Below are positions 63,866 to 64,000 of a stretch of 64,000 nucleotides of DNA, piece after piece. The notes below the pieces were generated by a model. The model made no database searches. It saw only the letters and a program-made list of their open reading frames with translations, and was not told the origin of the DNA. Positions within the stretch are counted from its first letter, which is position 1. Each line of letters opens with the position of its first letter. The stretch lies in the NCBI GenBank assembly GCA_022574595.1, contig JACZRS010000009.1, positions 62,001-126,000 on the forward strand, written 5' to 3'. A program made the position numbers and the translations under genes. Origin of the DNA: Planctomycetota bacterium. Its GTDB lineage: Bacteria; Planctomycetota; Phycisphaerae; Phycisphaerales; SM1A02.

Positions 63866-64000
63866 ATCGAACAATAACCATCAAAAGCATCTGTACCTCT
63901 TTGATAGCGCTCACCATCTGCGGGTGCGATGCGCCTCAACAATCTCAGCAATTGCACACAACTAACAGTCGAAGCAATCGAATAACCAGCTTGACTCTTG
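63862..64000 (+). CDS. Probable lipoprotein, C-terminus beyond the right edge
   Basis: A GTG at 63862 overlaps the gspD stop (GTGA) and opens a frame that stays open to the edge (46 codons). It encodes a basic N-terminus, a hydrophobic stretch (SICTSLIALTICGC) with a plausible lipobox and a Gln/Ser/Asn-rich start of the mature chain. It could be a secretin pilotin or another accessory lipoprotein of the secretion operon, but too little is visible to name it. Confidence 0.6.
   Translation, partial: MNRTITIKSICTSLIALTICGCDAPQQSQQLHTTNSRSNRITSLTL

Overview
The window reads as a chromosomal segment of a planctomycete, most likely of the class Phycisphaerae. The case rests on several secreted proteins that end in paired dockerin-like repeats (the DLNGDGIVNTSDLLILF type), a C-terminal sorting tail of the PEP-CTERM-like form PAPSAAALLGIVAL followed by arginines, small membrane proteins with a CPxCGYxLKG zinc ribbon, and an unusual order of type II secretion genes. 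Base composition is moderate, GC in the mid-forties by eye. Genes are packed tightly: stops and starts overlap (ATGA, GTGA, TTGA) and several convergent pairs touch or share stop codons. No rRNA, CRISPR array, prophage or recognisable insertion sequence was seen.

Left part (1-19400), mostly housekeeping. A large AsmA-like envelope protein runs off the left edge. After it come an NAD-dependent epimerase, trpE, an orphan LolD/MacB-type ATPase, ruvC, a YdjY-type lipoprotein, a two-domain PTPS/QueD-like protein, a secreted cyclophilin, a CDGSH iron-sulfur protein and a histone-H1-like basic protein. Then follow a double-ACT protein, an MqnD-type menaquinone enzyme, an ACT-fused malic enzyme, a methyltransferase, a cysteine desulfurase, an LplT-like MFS protein, tRNA-Leu(CAG) and recA. 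The recA 3' side carries a small array of degenerate REP-like repeats.

Surface-protein region (19890-31030). Three seven-bladed FG-GAP-type propellers with dockerin-like tails (one interrupted by an in-frame TGA), a BNR/sialidase-fold protein and a PPC-like protein, also dockerin-tailed, lie with a pair of membrane-anchored proteins carrying flagellin 'IN'-like segments and a PEP-CTERM-like protein. The three genes from 30135 down to 25943 are chained so that the last codons of each dockerin supply the Shine-Dalgarno of the next gene.

Middle part (31256-49434), metabolic and membrane genes. These are a UDP-xylose-synthase-type decarboxylase, anmK, a PepSY-type membrane protein, an ECF sigma/anti-sigma/lipoprotein operon, a Kef-type antiporter, metH and a NatAB-like ABC exporter. 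Next is a four-gene operon of two zinc-ribbon membrane proteins, a radical SAM enzyme resembling the archaeal tetraether synthase (Tes/MJ0619) family, and an Lgt-like membrane protein. An acyl-CoA synthetase follows. The radical SAM/Lgt-like operon is the strongest candidate for unusual biology here: it may modify membrane lipids or lipid anchors.

Right part (49658-64000). A secreted helical protein is followed by a type II secretion operon in the order E-F-G-H-I-J-K-L-M-C-D, with a lipoprotein gene beginning at the right edge. This system is a plausible export route for the dockerin-tailed proteins upstream, but that link is inference.
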